A stretch of DNA of 64,000 nucleotides from Streptomyces caatingaensis (GCF_001187435.1 NZ_LFXA01000002.1:434001-498000), one strand, 5' to 3'; positions 26,087-35,233 are shown, counted from the stretch's first letter. Program-made: numbers and translations. Notes: generated by a model not told the origin, from the letters alone.

Positions 26087-27462
26087 GAACCATCCCCGCG
26101 TTCGCGGGGACCACGAGCCGATGGCGACTGAAAGCCCCGTCCGAGAACGAACCACCCCTGCTACTCGGGCCCGGGCGACGAGCGGTTCAGTGGCGCGCTG
26201 TTCGAGTAACCCCCGCTATGCGAAGGCGACATACCCAGCGGGAACTGCTCCCAGACCGGCGGGAATCACCCCTGCTACGCGGGGACGACCGCGTTCGTGA
26301 GTACCGGCACATGTCGCCAACCGAGCAACCCCCGCATTCGCGGGGACCACGGCCTCCAGGTGGGCGATGATCCGTTCGGCCAGGAACCACCCCCGTGCTC
26401 GCGAGGACCACGCCGCCGGTGAAGTACACCCGCTTCAGGCTGGCGAACCACCCTCGCGCTCGCGGGGACCACCCCTGCCGTGTGCAGGGTGGGGGGACTT
26501 TTTCAGAACCACCCCCGCGCTCGCGGGAACCACGGGATCCGGCTGCGGCACGAGGTGGGGGCCAACGAACCACCCCCGCGCTCGCGGGGACCACGATGAC
26601 GCCGTGATCCCGCCCAGCTTTCCCATCGAACCACCCCCGCGCTCGCGGGGACCACCGTCCGCACCTCCTCGGCCCGGGCCCGCAGCCCGAACCACCCCCG
26701 CGCTCGCGGGGACCACTCGCGCCGCAGCACGCCGTGCTCGACCAGCTTCGAACCACCCCCGCGCTCGCGGGGACCACCTGAGCGCTGCCCGTGCACCACG
26801 CGACCGTGCGGAACCACCCCCGCGCTCGCGGGGACCACCGACCGGAAGGAGCGCTGTGGTGAGCCGGCTATGAACCACCCCCGCGCTCGCGGGGACCACT
26901 CGTGCGCCCACGCGCTCGCGGGGACCACAACGAGCCCGGCACATCGCCGCCGCGGGTCCGCGAACCACCCCCGCGCTCGCGGGGACCACCTGCGCTGGGC
27001 CGACCCCGTCCTGGCCGGCGGTGAACCACCCCCGCGCTCGCGGGGACCACGGGTCGGCGGCCATGCGCTGCATGGCGTGGGCCGAACCACCCCCGCGCTC
27101 GCGGGGACCACCGCGACGTGCCACGCGGGCCGGGGTGGGGCGGAGAACCACCCCCGCGCTCGCGGGGACCACCTGCGCCGCGCCGTATGGGACGCCGCCC
27201 TGTAGGAACCACCCCCGCGCTCGCGGGGACCACCTTGCCCTGGTTTCGTCCGAACCACCCCCGCGCTCGCGGGGACCACAACCCGGTGACGTCCGGCGCA
27301 CACCGCGCCAGTGAACCACCCCCGCGCTCGCGGGGACCACGGCGCACGGGGAGCTGGTCCGATGAGCGATCCCGAACCACCCCCGCGCTCGCGGGGACCA
27401 CTTCCAGCCCTTGAACTCGGTGGCCGGGAAGCCGGAACCACCCCCGCGCTCGCGGGGACCAC
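26087..27462 (-). CRISPR. Type I-E CRISPR array 2 (24 repeats, 23 spacers)
   Basis: The main repeat is 28 bases on plus, starting GAACCACCCCCGCG and ending CTCGCGGGGACCAC. The period is mostly 61, with 33-base spacers. I count 24 repeats from 26087 to 27462, one of them truncated (26901-26928). The left six or so are degenerate and several carry array-1-type halves. Two spacers are shortened: about 1-11 bases before 26901-26928, and 18 bases at 27234-27251. Leader-like sequence follows 27462, so transcription is inferred to run leftward on the minus strand. The spacer at 26990-27022 matches 32602-32634 in this window exactly. Confidence 0.95.
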
Positions 27463-27612
27463 GCTACTTGACCTGCGCGTTCGCTGGCGATCAACCTCTG
27501 TTTTATTCAGTGAGCTTGGAAGTGTGTTCGAGTGCCGGTCCAGGCTCTCATGAGATTGGTTCGAGTGCTATCTGCCCTGCACTGGAGCGGCCGGTGGACA
27601 GGTATCCGCCGG
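27463..27612 (-). promoter_or_regulatory. Array 2 leader
   Basis: Sequence directly right of the last repeat (TTGACCTGCGCGTTCGCT, then GTTTTATTCAGT) parallels that right of array 1. It is richer in A and T than its surroundings. I read it as the array promoter and integration-guiding leader. No gene lies between it and the small reverse gene ending at 27613. Confidence 0.6.
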
Positions 27613-27885
27613 TCAGGCGGTCTGGCAGCGCCAGAAGTCCGCTCTGCTGCGCCCCCAGTGGCTGAGGTGGCGCACGGTGCGTGCGATCACGGTGGCGGCG
27701 GCCCTGTCGGCGCGGATGCGGTCGTGTGGGGAGGGGGTCACCGCCGGGGGCAACTCCTTGGGGCGGAGGGCGCCGTAGTCCGTAAAGCGGCGGGTTCCGC
27801 AGGTCGGGCAGCGGTCTTCGCCGTGGGCGGATTCCCAGCCGGACAGGTGTTGGCAGTGGCTCATGAGCCGGCCCACGGTGTGCAT
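27613..27885 (-). CDS. Small Cys-pair hypothetical protein
   Basis: This 90-residue protein reads MHTVGRLMSHCQHLSGWE and then DRCPTCGTRRFTDY, with a CxxC pair that, together with the earlier Cys and His, could bind zinc. The C-terminus is Arg-rich and ends FWRCQTA. Its ATG overlaps the stop of the upstream DUF6415-like frame (TGATG), so the two are coupled. Such small proteins accompany XRE-type regulators in Streptomyces. Function is unknown. Confidence 0.6.
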   Translation of the reverse strand: MHTVGRLMSHCQHLSGWESAHGEDRCPTCGTRRFTDYGALRPKELPPAVTPSPHDRIRADRAAATVIARTVRHLSHWGRSRADFWRCQTA

Positions 27886-28357
27886 CAGGAGTTCTCCTTC
27901 GCGTTCGTCAATTGGGTGTGGTGGGGGAGGAGTTGCGCGGCTGAGCGGCTGAGTGTGCGGGTGTAGGTGAGCGCCGAGATGTAGCCGTTGCCCGGGCCTT
28001 GCGCCAGGCCGCGGCGGGCCTCTTGTACGGCGGCGAGTGTGCGCTCGCGCACGGGATCGTCCGCTGGACGGTTGTCCGCGATGGACTCCAACTCCATGGC
28101 TGTCATGGAGATGTAGCAGTAGAGCCGGGCGATCAGTGCATGGACGCGTTCGATGGGCGGAGCTGCTGGGAGAGGGCATCGGCCTCTTGGATCACGTTGT
28201 GGATCGAGGGGTGCAGTGGCGGTGCGGGGAGAGTGTGAGGGGTGAGGCCGCCGCCGGAGTTGGCGGTGTGGGGGAAGAAGAGAAGGGCGTGGGGCTCCTC
28301 CGAGGCAGCGATGGCTGCCTTGTGCGATGGCGCAATTACGGTCCCGCACCGGCAGGT
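27885..28357 (-). pseudogene. Frameshifted DUF6415-like protein
   Basis: The C-terminal half (VHALIARLYCYISMTAMELE, later PVRERTLAAVQEARRGLAQG) matches a Streptomyces family I know as DUF6415. Upstream of about 28150 the coding-like sequence sits in another frame (SIHNVIQEADALSQQLRP, running to a stop at 28133), with no good start codon. I infer an indel near 28145. Possibly the downstream half alone is still translated. Confidence 0.5.
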
Positions 28358-28559
28358 TCAGCGGCAACTGCTTCAGCAAATGGCCGCTCACATTGGCATA
28401 CGCCAAAGATCTGCAGAAGTCCGATGCGAGGCAGCAGGCGATGGAAGGCTGCCAGCAGAGGCGTCCTGGAAGGCATCAGGGCAGCGGCGGGACCCAACAG
28501 GGCGGCGGCGACGCGGTACAGAGACGCGCCGCCGGGGAACACAACAGGAGGGTTCAAGG

Positions 28560-29443
28560 GTGGCAGCACGACGCGGTCCGACGTTCAGGAGGCGTGAACT
28601 CGGCAAGGAGCTGAGGCGTCTGCGGGAGAAGCAGGGGATCAGCGTGCGGGATGCCGCTGCGTACATCGAGAGCTCCGAGACGAAGCTCAACCGAGTGGAG
28701 ACCGGCCAGAATCAACTCCCGCGCGTGCGCGACATGACGGATCTCCTCGACCTTTACGGGATCACCGATCGTGTTGACCGGGAGAACCTGCTCATGCTTC
28801 ACCGGGACTCGCTCAGCAAGGACTGGTACCGGCCGTACCGGAACGTGATGCCGTCGGGCACGACGATGTAGGTGGGGCTGGGGTCCGACGCTCGCTCGAT
28901 GCGAGCCTGGCACTCTCAGGTGATCTCCGGGCTCCTCCAGACGGAGAGTTACGCCCGGGCCTTGTTCATAGGCCAAGCATGTGGAGCAGAGGACAGAGGA
29001 CGAGTGAGTTCGTCGACGAGTCCGTAGCCCTTCGCATGGCGCGGAAGGGCGTTCTCACTGGCGACGACCCCGTCGAGCTGCGCGTGATCCTGGATGAGGC
29101 GGCGCTGCGTCGGGTGGTCGGCGGCCCGGACATCATGCGTGAGCAGTATGCGGAGACCGAGCGCCTGGCGGCACTCGATCATGTGACGGTCCAGATCGTT
29201 CCGCTACGCCGGGACACCTTCCGGGAGGCGGCGAACTTCGTCCTCCTGGATTCCGACCACAACCTTGAGCCCGTGGTCATGGAGGAGTGAGCGACCGTCA
29301 TGACGGTGTCCGACAAGACGCGTGAGGTCTGGAAGTACGGCCGGCGGTTCGACACGATGCGTGACGGGGCCCTTGTCCCGGTCGAAACGCCGGGGTTCCT
29401 GCACCAGCTGGCCAGACTGGCCAGAGAGGTCGACGATCATTAA
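28560..29443 (+). pseudogene. Broken XRE-family regulator with DUF5753 domain
   Basis: GTG 28560, with AGGAGGG eight bases upstream, opens an XRE helix-turn-helix (LGKELRRLREKQGISVRDAA). The coding sequence is broken at TAG 28869-28871 (a probable TAC in TTMYVGL). It resumes in the same frame (RAWHSQVISGLLQTESYARA), shifts near 28975 to another frame (EFVDESVALRMARKG through NLEPVVMEE), and shifts again near 29288 before KTREVWKYGRRFDTM to TAA 29441. These regulators usually control a neighbouring DUF397 gene, which follows and is also broken. Confidence 0.75.
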
Positions 29444-29662
29444 CACCCAGCGGGCGGCTTTCGAAGTAGCCCACCAGAAGCGCTGGTTCAAGTCCTCGTA
29501 CAGCAGCCAGAACAACGGCGGAGGCTGCGTCTCCATAGCCCCCTGCCCGACCAGGTCGGCATACGCGACGAAAAACGCCGCACCGGCCCCGCCTTCGTCG
29601 TCCCCCTGCCCGCCTGGACCTCGTTCGTCGACGAGGTCCGAGCGGGGCGGATCGGGCGCTGA
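29438..29662 (+). pseudogene. Frameshifted DUF397 protein
   Basis: KRWFKSSYSSQNNGGGCVS is the DUF397 N-terminal signature. The second half (TGPAFVVPLPAWTSFVDEVR) lies in a different frame, so an indel occurred near 29545. The expected start codon appears as ATT just before AACACC. DUF397 genes are standard partners of the XRE-DUF5753 regulator directly upstream, and both have decayed together. Confidence 0.7.
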
Positions 29663-29791
29663 TGGACGGGACGGATGCGGATCCGCATGTGCGCGTTGGA
29701 GCGGGCGTGGTCCGAGACATCGTCGTGCCCCCTTCGGTTGCGCTGCTGACACCCTGGCGCGGCGCGCGGCCGCGATCTAGGATCGGCGGCC

Positions 29792-30679
29792 ATGCTCCCT
29801 CACGCACACATAGTCGAGCGTGCGCTCGAACGGATCGCGGCCGGTTATGTCTTTCCGGAGAAGACGGCGGCCATGGAGGACGCGGTCAGGGGCCGGCTCG
29901 CGGCCGGGGCGTATGACGGCTTGGGCGGGCCCGCGTTCTGCGAGGCCGTGACTGCCGATCTGCAGAGGGTCTGTCCGGACAGGCATCTGCGGCTGCTGTG
30001 GAGCGAGGAGCCGGTCTCCCGGCGGAGTGAGGACGGGGGCAAGGCGGCCTTTCTGGAGGTGGCGCGGAGGGAGAACCAGGGCGTCCGGCGCTTCGAGCAG
30101 TTGGAGGGGAACGTCGCCGTCGTCGCGGTGCGCAGGATCCCGTACGCCGACGACGGCGCACGGGCGGTCGGGGCGGCCATGCAGCTCGCGGCGCTCAGTT
30201 CCGCGCTGATCCTCGATCTGCGGGAGTGCCGGGGCGGGGCGCCGGAGGGGGCGGCGATGTGGTGCAGTTATTTCTTTCCCGACGATCAGGTGCGTCTCCA
30301 TGACATCCATGACCGGCCGAGCGGGAGCGTCCGGCAGTTCTGGACCTGGGCGCACCTGCCGGCGCCGCGGTACCTGGACCGGCCGGTGTACGTCCTGACC
30401 AGCGCCGTCACGTTCTCCGGCGGGGAGGACGTGGCGTACACGCTCCAGGCGCACGGGCGGGCGGCCGTCGTCGGGGAGACGACTCGCGGGGGTGCCCACC
30501 CGACGGCCCGTCACCCCGTCACCGAGCACGTGGTGGTCACCGTGCCGAGCGCGCGCACGGTCAGCACGGTGACCGGGACGAACTGGGAGGGCGTGGGCGT
30601 GGTTCCGGATCTGGACGTGCCGGCGGACGAGGCGCTCGGCCGTGCCCACGAGGAGGCGCTGCGCGCGGTGGGCGGCTGA
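29792..30679 (+). CDS. S41-family peptidase
   Basis: The 295-residue protein matches the S41 (tail-specific/IRBP-like) fold: an N-terminal helical cap, SALILDLRECRGG, and the catalytic region TSAVTFSGGEDVAYTL with the nucleophilic Ser at about 209. GETTRGGAHP follows. No signal peptide or PDZ domain is evident, so it is probably cytoplasmic or uses a non-classical route. Many Streptomyces carry stand-alone copies of this kind; the substrate is unknown. Confidence 0.8.
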   Translation: MLPHAHIVERALERIAAGYVFPEKTAAMEDAVRGRLAAGAYDGLGGPAFCEAVTADLQRVCPDRHLRLLWSEEPVSRRSEDGGKAAFLEVARRENQGVRRFEQLEGNVAVVAVRRIPYADDGARAVGAAMQLAALSSALILDLRECRGGAPEGAAMWCSYFFPDDQVRLHDIHDRPSGSVRQFWTWAHLPAPRYLDRPVYVLTSAVTFSGGEDVAYTLQAHGRAAVVGETTRGGAHPTARHPVTEHVVVTVPSARTVSTVTGTNWEGVGVVPDLDVPADEALGRAHEEALRAVGG

Positions 30680-30877
30680 TCAACTTCCGTCGGGGACGCC
30701 GGAGATCCCGGCGCGCGGGTCGGTGACCGGATGCCCTTCTCTCCCGGCGTGGCCGAATACGGTGGTCCAGTGGTGCGGGTGACCGATGCGAGGCGGAGTG
30801 CGGCGGCCGGTTTCCTTCACCGCATCGGCCATGTTCGAGGCGATCCGCCGGCTCGGTGGCGGCGGTGGAGGAAGCGT

Positions 30878-32209
30878 ATGCAGGACGAACGGGTGGACGA
30901 GCGCGCACTCGACGAAGTCGTGCGGTTCACGTCCGAGTTGATCCGGATCGACACCACCAACCGCGGAAGCGGGGACTGCCGGGAGCGGCCGGCGGCCGAG
31001 TATGTCGCGGAGCGGCTCGCCGAGGCCGGGATCGAGCCGGTGGTGCTGGAGAAGAAGCCGGGGCGGACGAATGTGGTGGCGCGGATTCCGGGGAGGGACC
31101 GGAGCGCGGGGGCGTTGCTCGTGCACGGGCATCTGGACGTCGTGCCGGCCGAGCCCGCGGACTGGTCCGTGCACCCGTTCTCCGGGGACGTGCGCGACGG
31201 GATGGTCTGGGGGCGCGGGGCCATCGACATGAAGGACATGGACGCGATGGTGCTCGCGCTCGTGCGGGGGTGGGCGCGGGCCGGGGCCGTGCCGCCGCGG
31301 GACGTCGTGCTGGCGTTCACGGCGGACGAGGAGGACAGCGCGGACGTCGGGGCGGCCTACCTCGTGGCGGAGCACGCGGGGCTGTTCGAGGGGTGCACGG
31401 AGGCCGTCGGGGAGTCGGGGGCGTACACGTTCCACGGGGACGGAGGGGTGAGGATCTATCCCGTGGGGGCGGGGGAGCGGGGCACGGCCTGGCTGGAGCT
31501 GACGGCCCGGGGGACGACGGGGCACGGGGCCAAGGTCAACCGGGAGAACGCCGTGTCGCGGCTGGGGGCGGCGATCGGGCGGATCGGGGCGTACGAGTGG
31601 CCGGTGCGGATGACGCCCGTGGTGCGGGCGGCGCTGGACGGGCTGGCGGACGCGTACGGGGTCGATCCGGGCGGTGACGTGGACGCGTTGCTGGGGAAGC
31701 TGGGGAAGGCCGGCGCCCTCGTCGCGGCCACCGTGCGCAACGGCGCCAATCCGACCGGGCTCAGCGCCGGTTACAAGGTCAACGTCATTCCGGGGACGGC
31801 GACGGGGATCGTGGACGGGCGGACCGTCCCGGGCGGGGAGGAGGAGTTCGCGGCGACGATGGACCTGCTGACCGGTCCCGACGTCGACTGGGCGTACCTC
31901 CACCGCGAGCGCGCGCTGCAAGCGCCCGTCGACGCCCCGGTGTTCGCGCGGATGCGCGCCGCGCTGGAGCACTTCGACCCGGAGGGACGGGTGGTGCCGT
32001 ACTGCATGTCCGGGGGGACGGACGCCAAGTACTTCTCCCGGCTGGGGGTCGACTGCTACGGCTTCGCTCCGCTCAGGCTGCCGCCGGGCTTCGACTACCA
32101 GGGGCTGTTCCACGGGATCGACGAGCGGGTCCCGGTCGGGGCATTGCACTTCGGGGTCCGGGTGCTGGACCGTTTCGTCATGCATCACCACCACCACGAG
32201 GAGGCGTAG
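30878..32209 (+). CDS. M20 family metallopeptidase (dipeptidase/ArgE-like)
   Basis: The 443-residue zinc hydrolase shows the M20 metal and catalytic residues: HGHLDVVP with His83 and Asp87 (numbering from ATG 30878), RGAIDMKDMDA, and the paired Glu in FTADEEDSADVG. The lid domain segment TTGHGAKVNRENAV is present. GGAGG just upstream supports ATG 30878 over the open frame from 30731. It ends with five consecutive His (MHHHHHEEA). The S9 peptidase gene starts five bases downstream. Confidence 0.88.
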   Translation: MQDERVDERALDEVVRFTSELIRIDTTNRGSGDCRERPAAEYVAERLAEAGIEPVVLEKKPGRTNVVARIPGRDRSAGALLVHGHLDVVPAEPADWSVHPFSGDVRDGMVWGRGAIDMKDMDAMVLALVRGWARAGAVPPRDVVLAFTADEEDSADVGAAYLVAEHAGLFEGCTEAVGESGAYTFHGDGGVRIYPVGAGERGTAWLELTARGTTGHGAKVNRENAVSRLGAAIGRIGAYEWPVRMTPVVRAALDGLADAYGVDPGGDVDALLGKLGKAGALVAATVRNGANPTGLSAGYKVNVIPGTATGIVDGRTVPGGEEEFAATMDLLTGPDVDWAYLHRERALQAPVDAPVFARMRAALEHFDPEGRVVPYCMSGGTDAKYFSRLGVDCYGFAPLRLPPGFDYQGLFHGIDERVPVGALHFGVRVLDRFVMHHHHHEEA

Positions 32210-32214
32210 AGATC

Positions 32215-34200
32215 ATGGTGCCCACGCCCACGGCGCCCTGCGGAACCTGGCCGTCCCCCGTGGACGCCGCCCTGGCGGTGTCCCGTTCCGCGCGACCGGG
32301 CTTCCTGGGAACGGTCGGTGACGAGGTGTGGTGGGTCGCGCCCCGCCCGGAGGAGGGCGGGCGGCAGACGCTGGTGCGCCTCCGGCCGGACGGCGAGGAG
32401 GCGGCCGCGCTGCCCGCGCCGTGGAACGTGCGCAGCCGGGTGCACGAGTACGGGGGGCGGCCCTGGACGGGGGTTCCCCGGGCGAGCGGCGGACCGCTGC
32501 TGGTCTTCGTGAACGGCGCGGACCAGCGGTTGTACGCCTGGGAGCCGGACGCGGCGGGGAAGCCGCGGCCGCTGACGCCGGTGTCGGACGTGGGGGGCGG
32601 GCTGCGCTGGGCCGACCCCGTCCTGGCCGGCGGTGAAGTCTGGTGCGTGCTGGAGGAGTTCACCGGGCCCGGCGCGCTGGACGTGCGGCGGGTGATCGCG
32701 GCCGTCCCGCTCGACGGGAGCGCGGCCTCGGACCGCGGCGCGGTGCGCGAACTGACCGACGACGGGCACCGGTTCGTCGGCGGGCCGCGGCCGTCCCCGG
32801 ACGGGACGCGGGTGGCGTGGCTCGCCTGGGACCATCCGCGGATGCCGTGGGACGGGACGGAGCTGTGCGTCGCCCGGGTCGAGCGGGGCCGGTTCACCGG
32901 CGTACGGACCGTCCTGGGCGGGCCGGAGGAGTCCGTCGCGCAGGTGGAGTGGGCGGAGGACGGGACGCTGCTGGCGGCCGCCGACCGGACGGGGTGGTGG
33001 AACCTGTACCGGGTGGATCCGGACGCCGGTGCCGGGACGGCCGTCAACCTCTGCGAGCGGCCGGAGGAGTTCGCGGGGCCGCTGTGGCAGCTGGGGTCGC
33101 GCTGGTTCGTCCCGCTGGCCGGCGGGACAGTCGCCGTGCTGCACGGCGTCGGCGGGAAGGCGCTCGGCGTGCTCGACCCCCGGACGGGATCGCTGGCGGA
33201 CGCGGCCGGGCCGTGGACGGAGTGGCTGCCCGCGCTGGACGCGCACGGCAGCCGCGTCGTGGGCGTGGCGGCGAGCCCGGCGACCGGCTTCGAGATCGTG
33301 GAACTGGACATCCGCACGGGACGGGCCCGGGTGATCGGGGCCCGGCACGAGGACGCCGTGGACCCCGCGTACTGTTCGCGGCCGGTGGCCCGGACGTTCG
33401 CGGGGAAGGACGGGCGCGAGGTGCACGCCCACGTCCACCCGCCGCGCCACCCGGAGCGGGCGGTCCCGGAGGGGGAGCTGCCGCCGTTCGTGGTGCGGGC
33501 GCACGGCGGGCCGACGGGCCGCACCCCGCTCGCCCTCGACCTGGAGGCCGCGTACTTCACCTCGCGCGGCATCGGCGTCGTGGACGTCAACTACGGCGGT
33601 TCCACGGGGTACGGGCGGGCCTACCGCGAGCGGCTGCGCGGCCGGTGGGGCGTGGTGGACGTGGAGGACTGCGCCGCCGTGGCGGAGGCGCTGGTCGCCG
33701 AGGGCGTCGCGGACCCGGCGCGGCTGGCGGTGCGGGGCGGCAGCGCCGGCGGCTGGACGGCGGCCCTGTCGCTGGTGACGACGGACCTGTACGCGTGCGG
33801 CACGCTGCTCTACCCGGCGCTGGATCCCACGGACTGGGCCGGCGGCGGCACCCACGACTTCGAGTCGCGTTACACGGAGAGCCTGATCGGGCCGCCCGGG
33901 GAGGTGCCGGAGCGCTACCGCGAGCGGTCGCCGCTGCGCCGGGCCGGGGAGATCAAGGCGCCGTTCCTGCTGTTGCAGGGGCTGGAGGACCCGGTCTGCC
34001 CGGCGGAGCAGAGCGAGCGACTGGCGCGGGCGGCGGCGCAGCGCGGGCTGCCGCACGCGTATGTGGCGTTCGAGGGGGAGGGGCACGGCTTCCGGCGGGC
34101 GGAGTCGCTGGTCCGGGCGCTGGTGGCGGAACTCGGGCTGTACGCCCGGGTGTTCGGGTTCACGGCGGAGGGGGTGCCGGAGCTGGACCTCGCGCCGTGA
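32215..34200 (+). CDS. S9 family prolyl-oligopeptidase-type hydrolase
   Basis: The 661-residue protein has an N-terminal beta-propeller-like half (about 1-400) and a C-terminal alpha/beta hydrolase. The nucleophile is Ser510 in GGSAGGW, the acid lies in EDPVCPAEQ and the His in GEGHGFR. It resembles dipeptidyl aminopeptidase/acylaminoacyl-peptidase relatives. It overlaps nothing but is tightly coupled to the M20 gene, which suggests joint peptide breakdown. Codons 130-141 carry the exact protospacer of an array 2 spacer. Confidence 0.88.
   Translation: MVPTPTAPCGTWPSPVDAALAVSRSARPGFLGTVGDEVWWVAPRPEEGGRQTLVRLRPDGEEAAALPAPWNVRSRVHEYGGRPWTGVPRASGGPLLVFVNGADQRLYAWEPDAAGKPRPLTPVSDVGGGLRWADPVLAGGEVWCVLEEFTGPGALDVRRVIAAVPLDGSAASDRGAVRELTDDGHRFVGGPRPSPDGTRVAWLAWDHPRMPWDGTELCVARVERGRFTGVRTVLGGPEESVAQVEWAEDGTLLAAADRTGWWNLYRVDPDAGAGTAVNLCERPEEFAGPLWQLGSRWFVPLAGGTVAVLHGVGGKALGVLDPRTGSLADAAGPWTEWLPALDAHGSRVVGVAASPATGFEIVELDIRTGRARVIGARHEDAVDPAYCSRPVARTFAGKDGREVHAHVHPPRHPERAVPEGELPPFVVRAHGGPTGRTPLALDLEAAYFTSRGIGVVDVNYGGSTGYGRAYRERLRGRWGVVDVEDCAAVAEALVAEGVADPARLAVRGGSAGGWTAALSLVTTDLYACGTLLYPALDPTDWAGGGTHDFESRYTESLIGPPGEVPERYRERSPLRRAGEIKAPFLLLQGLEDPVCPAEQSERLARAAAQRGLPHAYVAFEGEGHGFRRAESLVRALVAELGLYARVFGFTAEGVPELDLAP
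32602..32634. other. Protospacer matching an array 2 spacer
   Basis: These 33 bases are identical to the spacer at 26990-27022, and the identity runs three bases further (GAA, 32635-32637) into the repeat. In crRNA orientation the base triplet 5' of the protospacer is TTC, which equals the last three bases of the repeat and is not the AAG seen in E. coli type I-E. Confidence 0.95.
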
Positions 34201-34208
34201 CGTGAGCG

Positions 34209-34243
34209 GGCGGGCGCGCCCCCGCGGTCCCCGCGCGCCCGCC
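34209..34243 (+). terminator. Hairpin after the S9 peptidase gene
   Basis: GGCGGGCGCGC (34209-34219) pairs perfectly with GCGCGCCCGCC (34233-34243) around a 13-base loop. It separates the peptidase unit from the iron-regulated operon that starts 25 bases later. Confidence 0.65.
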
Positions 34244-34268
34244 GATTCCCTCCCCCACCAGAGGTGTG

Positions 34269-34287
34269 TAAGGTAAGCCTTACCTTA
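34269..34287 (+). promoter_or_regulatory. Iron box (DmdR/IdeR-type operator)
   Basis: TAAGGTAAGCCTTACCTTA is a 19-base palindrome, perfect apart from its centre, and matches the actinobacterial iron box consensus TTAGGTTAGGCTAACCTAA closely. It lies 26-44 bases upstream of the first dihydroxybenzoate gene. Binding by an iron-loaded DmdR-type repressor would restrict the operon to iron starvation. Confidence 0.88.
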
Positions 34288-34312
34288 TTCAAGCGGAATG
34301 TGGGGAAGCGTC

Positions 34313-35092
34313 GTGGAGCAGTCAGAACTCTCCGGCCGAGTCGCGCTGGTCACCGGCGCAGGGCAAGGCATAGGCGAGGCCGTCGTCAGGGCCCTCGTCG
34401 CACGGGGAGCCCGGGTCGCGGCCCTGGACCTGGTGCCCGACGGCGTGGACAAGCTCGCGGCCGACCTCGGCGCCGAACACGTCGTCCCCCGCACCGCAGA
34501 CGTGGCCGACAGCGCCGCCGTCGAGGCCGTCGTGGAGGAGACCGAGCGGACGCTCGGCCCGCTCGACATCCTCGTCAACGTCGCCGGGGTCCTCAGCCCT
34601 TCGCCCGTCGTCGACCTCACCGACGAGGTGTGGGAGCGGACCTTCGCCGTCAACTCCACCGGCGTCTTCACCGCCTCCCGTGCCGCCGCCCGCAGGATGG
34701 CCGCGCGCCGCCGCGGCTGCATCGTCACCGTCGGCTCCAACGCCGCCGGCGTCCCCCGCACGAGCATGGCCGCGTACGCCGCCTCCAAGGCCGCCGCGAC
34801 CATGTTCACCAAGTGCCTCGGCCTCGAACTCGGCCGCAGCGGAGTCCGCTGCAACGTCGTCTCGCCCGGCTCCACCGACACCGCCATGCAGCGCCGGCTG
34901 TGGGACGGCGACGAGCCGCCCGCCACGGTCCTCGACGGCGACCCGGAGACCTACCGCACCGGCATCCCCCTCGGCCGCATCGCCCAGCCCTCCGACGTCG
35001 CCGAGGCCGTTGCCTTCCTCGTCTCCGACCGCGCCCGGCACATCACCATGCACGACCTCTACGTCGACGGCGGGGCCACGCTGCGCGTCTGA
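34313..35092 (+). CDS. dhbA: 2,3-dihydro-2,3-dihydroxybenzoate dehydrogenase
   Basis: This short-chain dehydrogenase (EntA/DhbA type, 259 residues) oxidises 2,3-dihydro-DHB to 2,3-dihydroxybenzoate with NAD. The cofactor motif [13 protein letters not shown], and the YAASK catalytic pair with its upstream Ser are present, and the C-terminus LYVDGGATL is typical. GTG 34313 follows GGGGAAG by five bases; ATG 34298 is an in-frame alternative adding five residues. The iron box lies just upstream. The assignment rests on fold plus operon context. Confidence 0.88.
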   Translation: MEQSELSGRVALVTGAGQGIGEAVVRALVARGARVAALDLVPDGVDKLAADLGAEHVVPRTADVADSAAVEAVVEETERTLGPLDILVNVAGVLSPSPVVDLTDEVWERTFAVNSTGVFTASRAAARRMAARRRGCIVTVGSNAAGVPRTSMAAYAASKAAATMFTKCLGLELGRSGVRCNVVSPGSTDTAMQRRLWDGDEPPATVLDGDPETYRTGIPLGRIAQPSDVAEAVAFLVSDRARHITMHDLYVDGGATLRV

Positions 35093-35233
35093 CGGACCGC
35101 CCCCCGACCGGCCGACGGCACCCGCGCGGACGGCCGGCACCCGACCACACCCACCGCCCGAGGGCCGGCCGGCGGCCGGCCGCCACCCCCACCCCACGCC
35201 CGGTGCCGCCGCACCGGAGGAACGGAGCACCCG

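Noticed and set aside
26435..27494. Long repetitive open frames reading VPASAGVV or PPPRSRGP across array 2
   Set aside because: They are translations of CRISPR repeats and spacers, not proteins. One of them, however, showed the RWADPVLAGG peptide that revealed the self-matching spacer.
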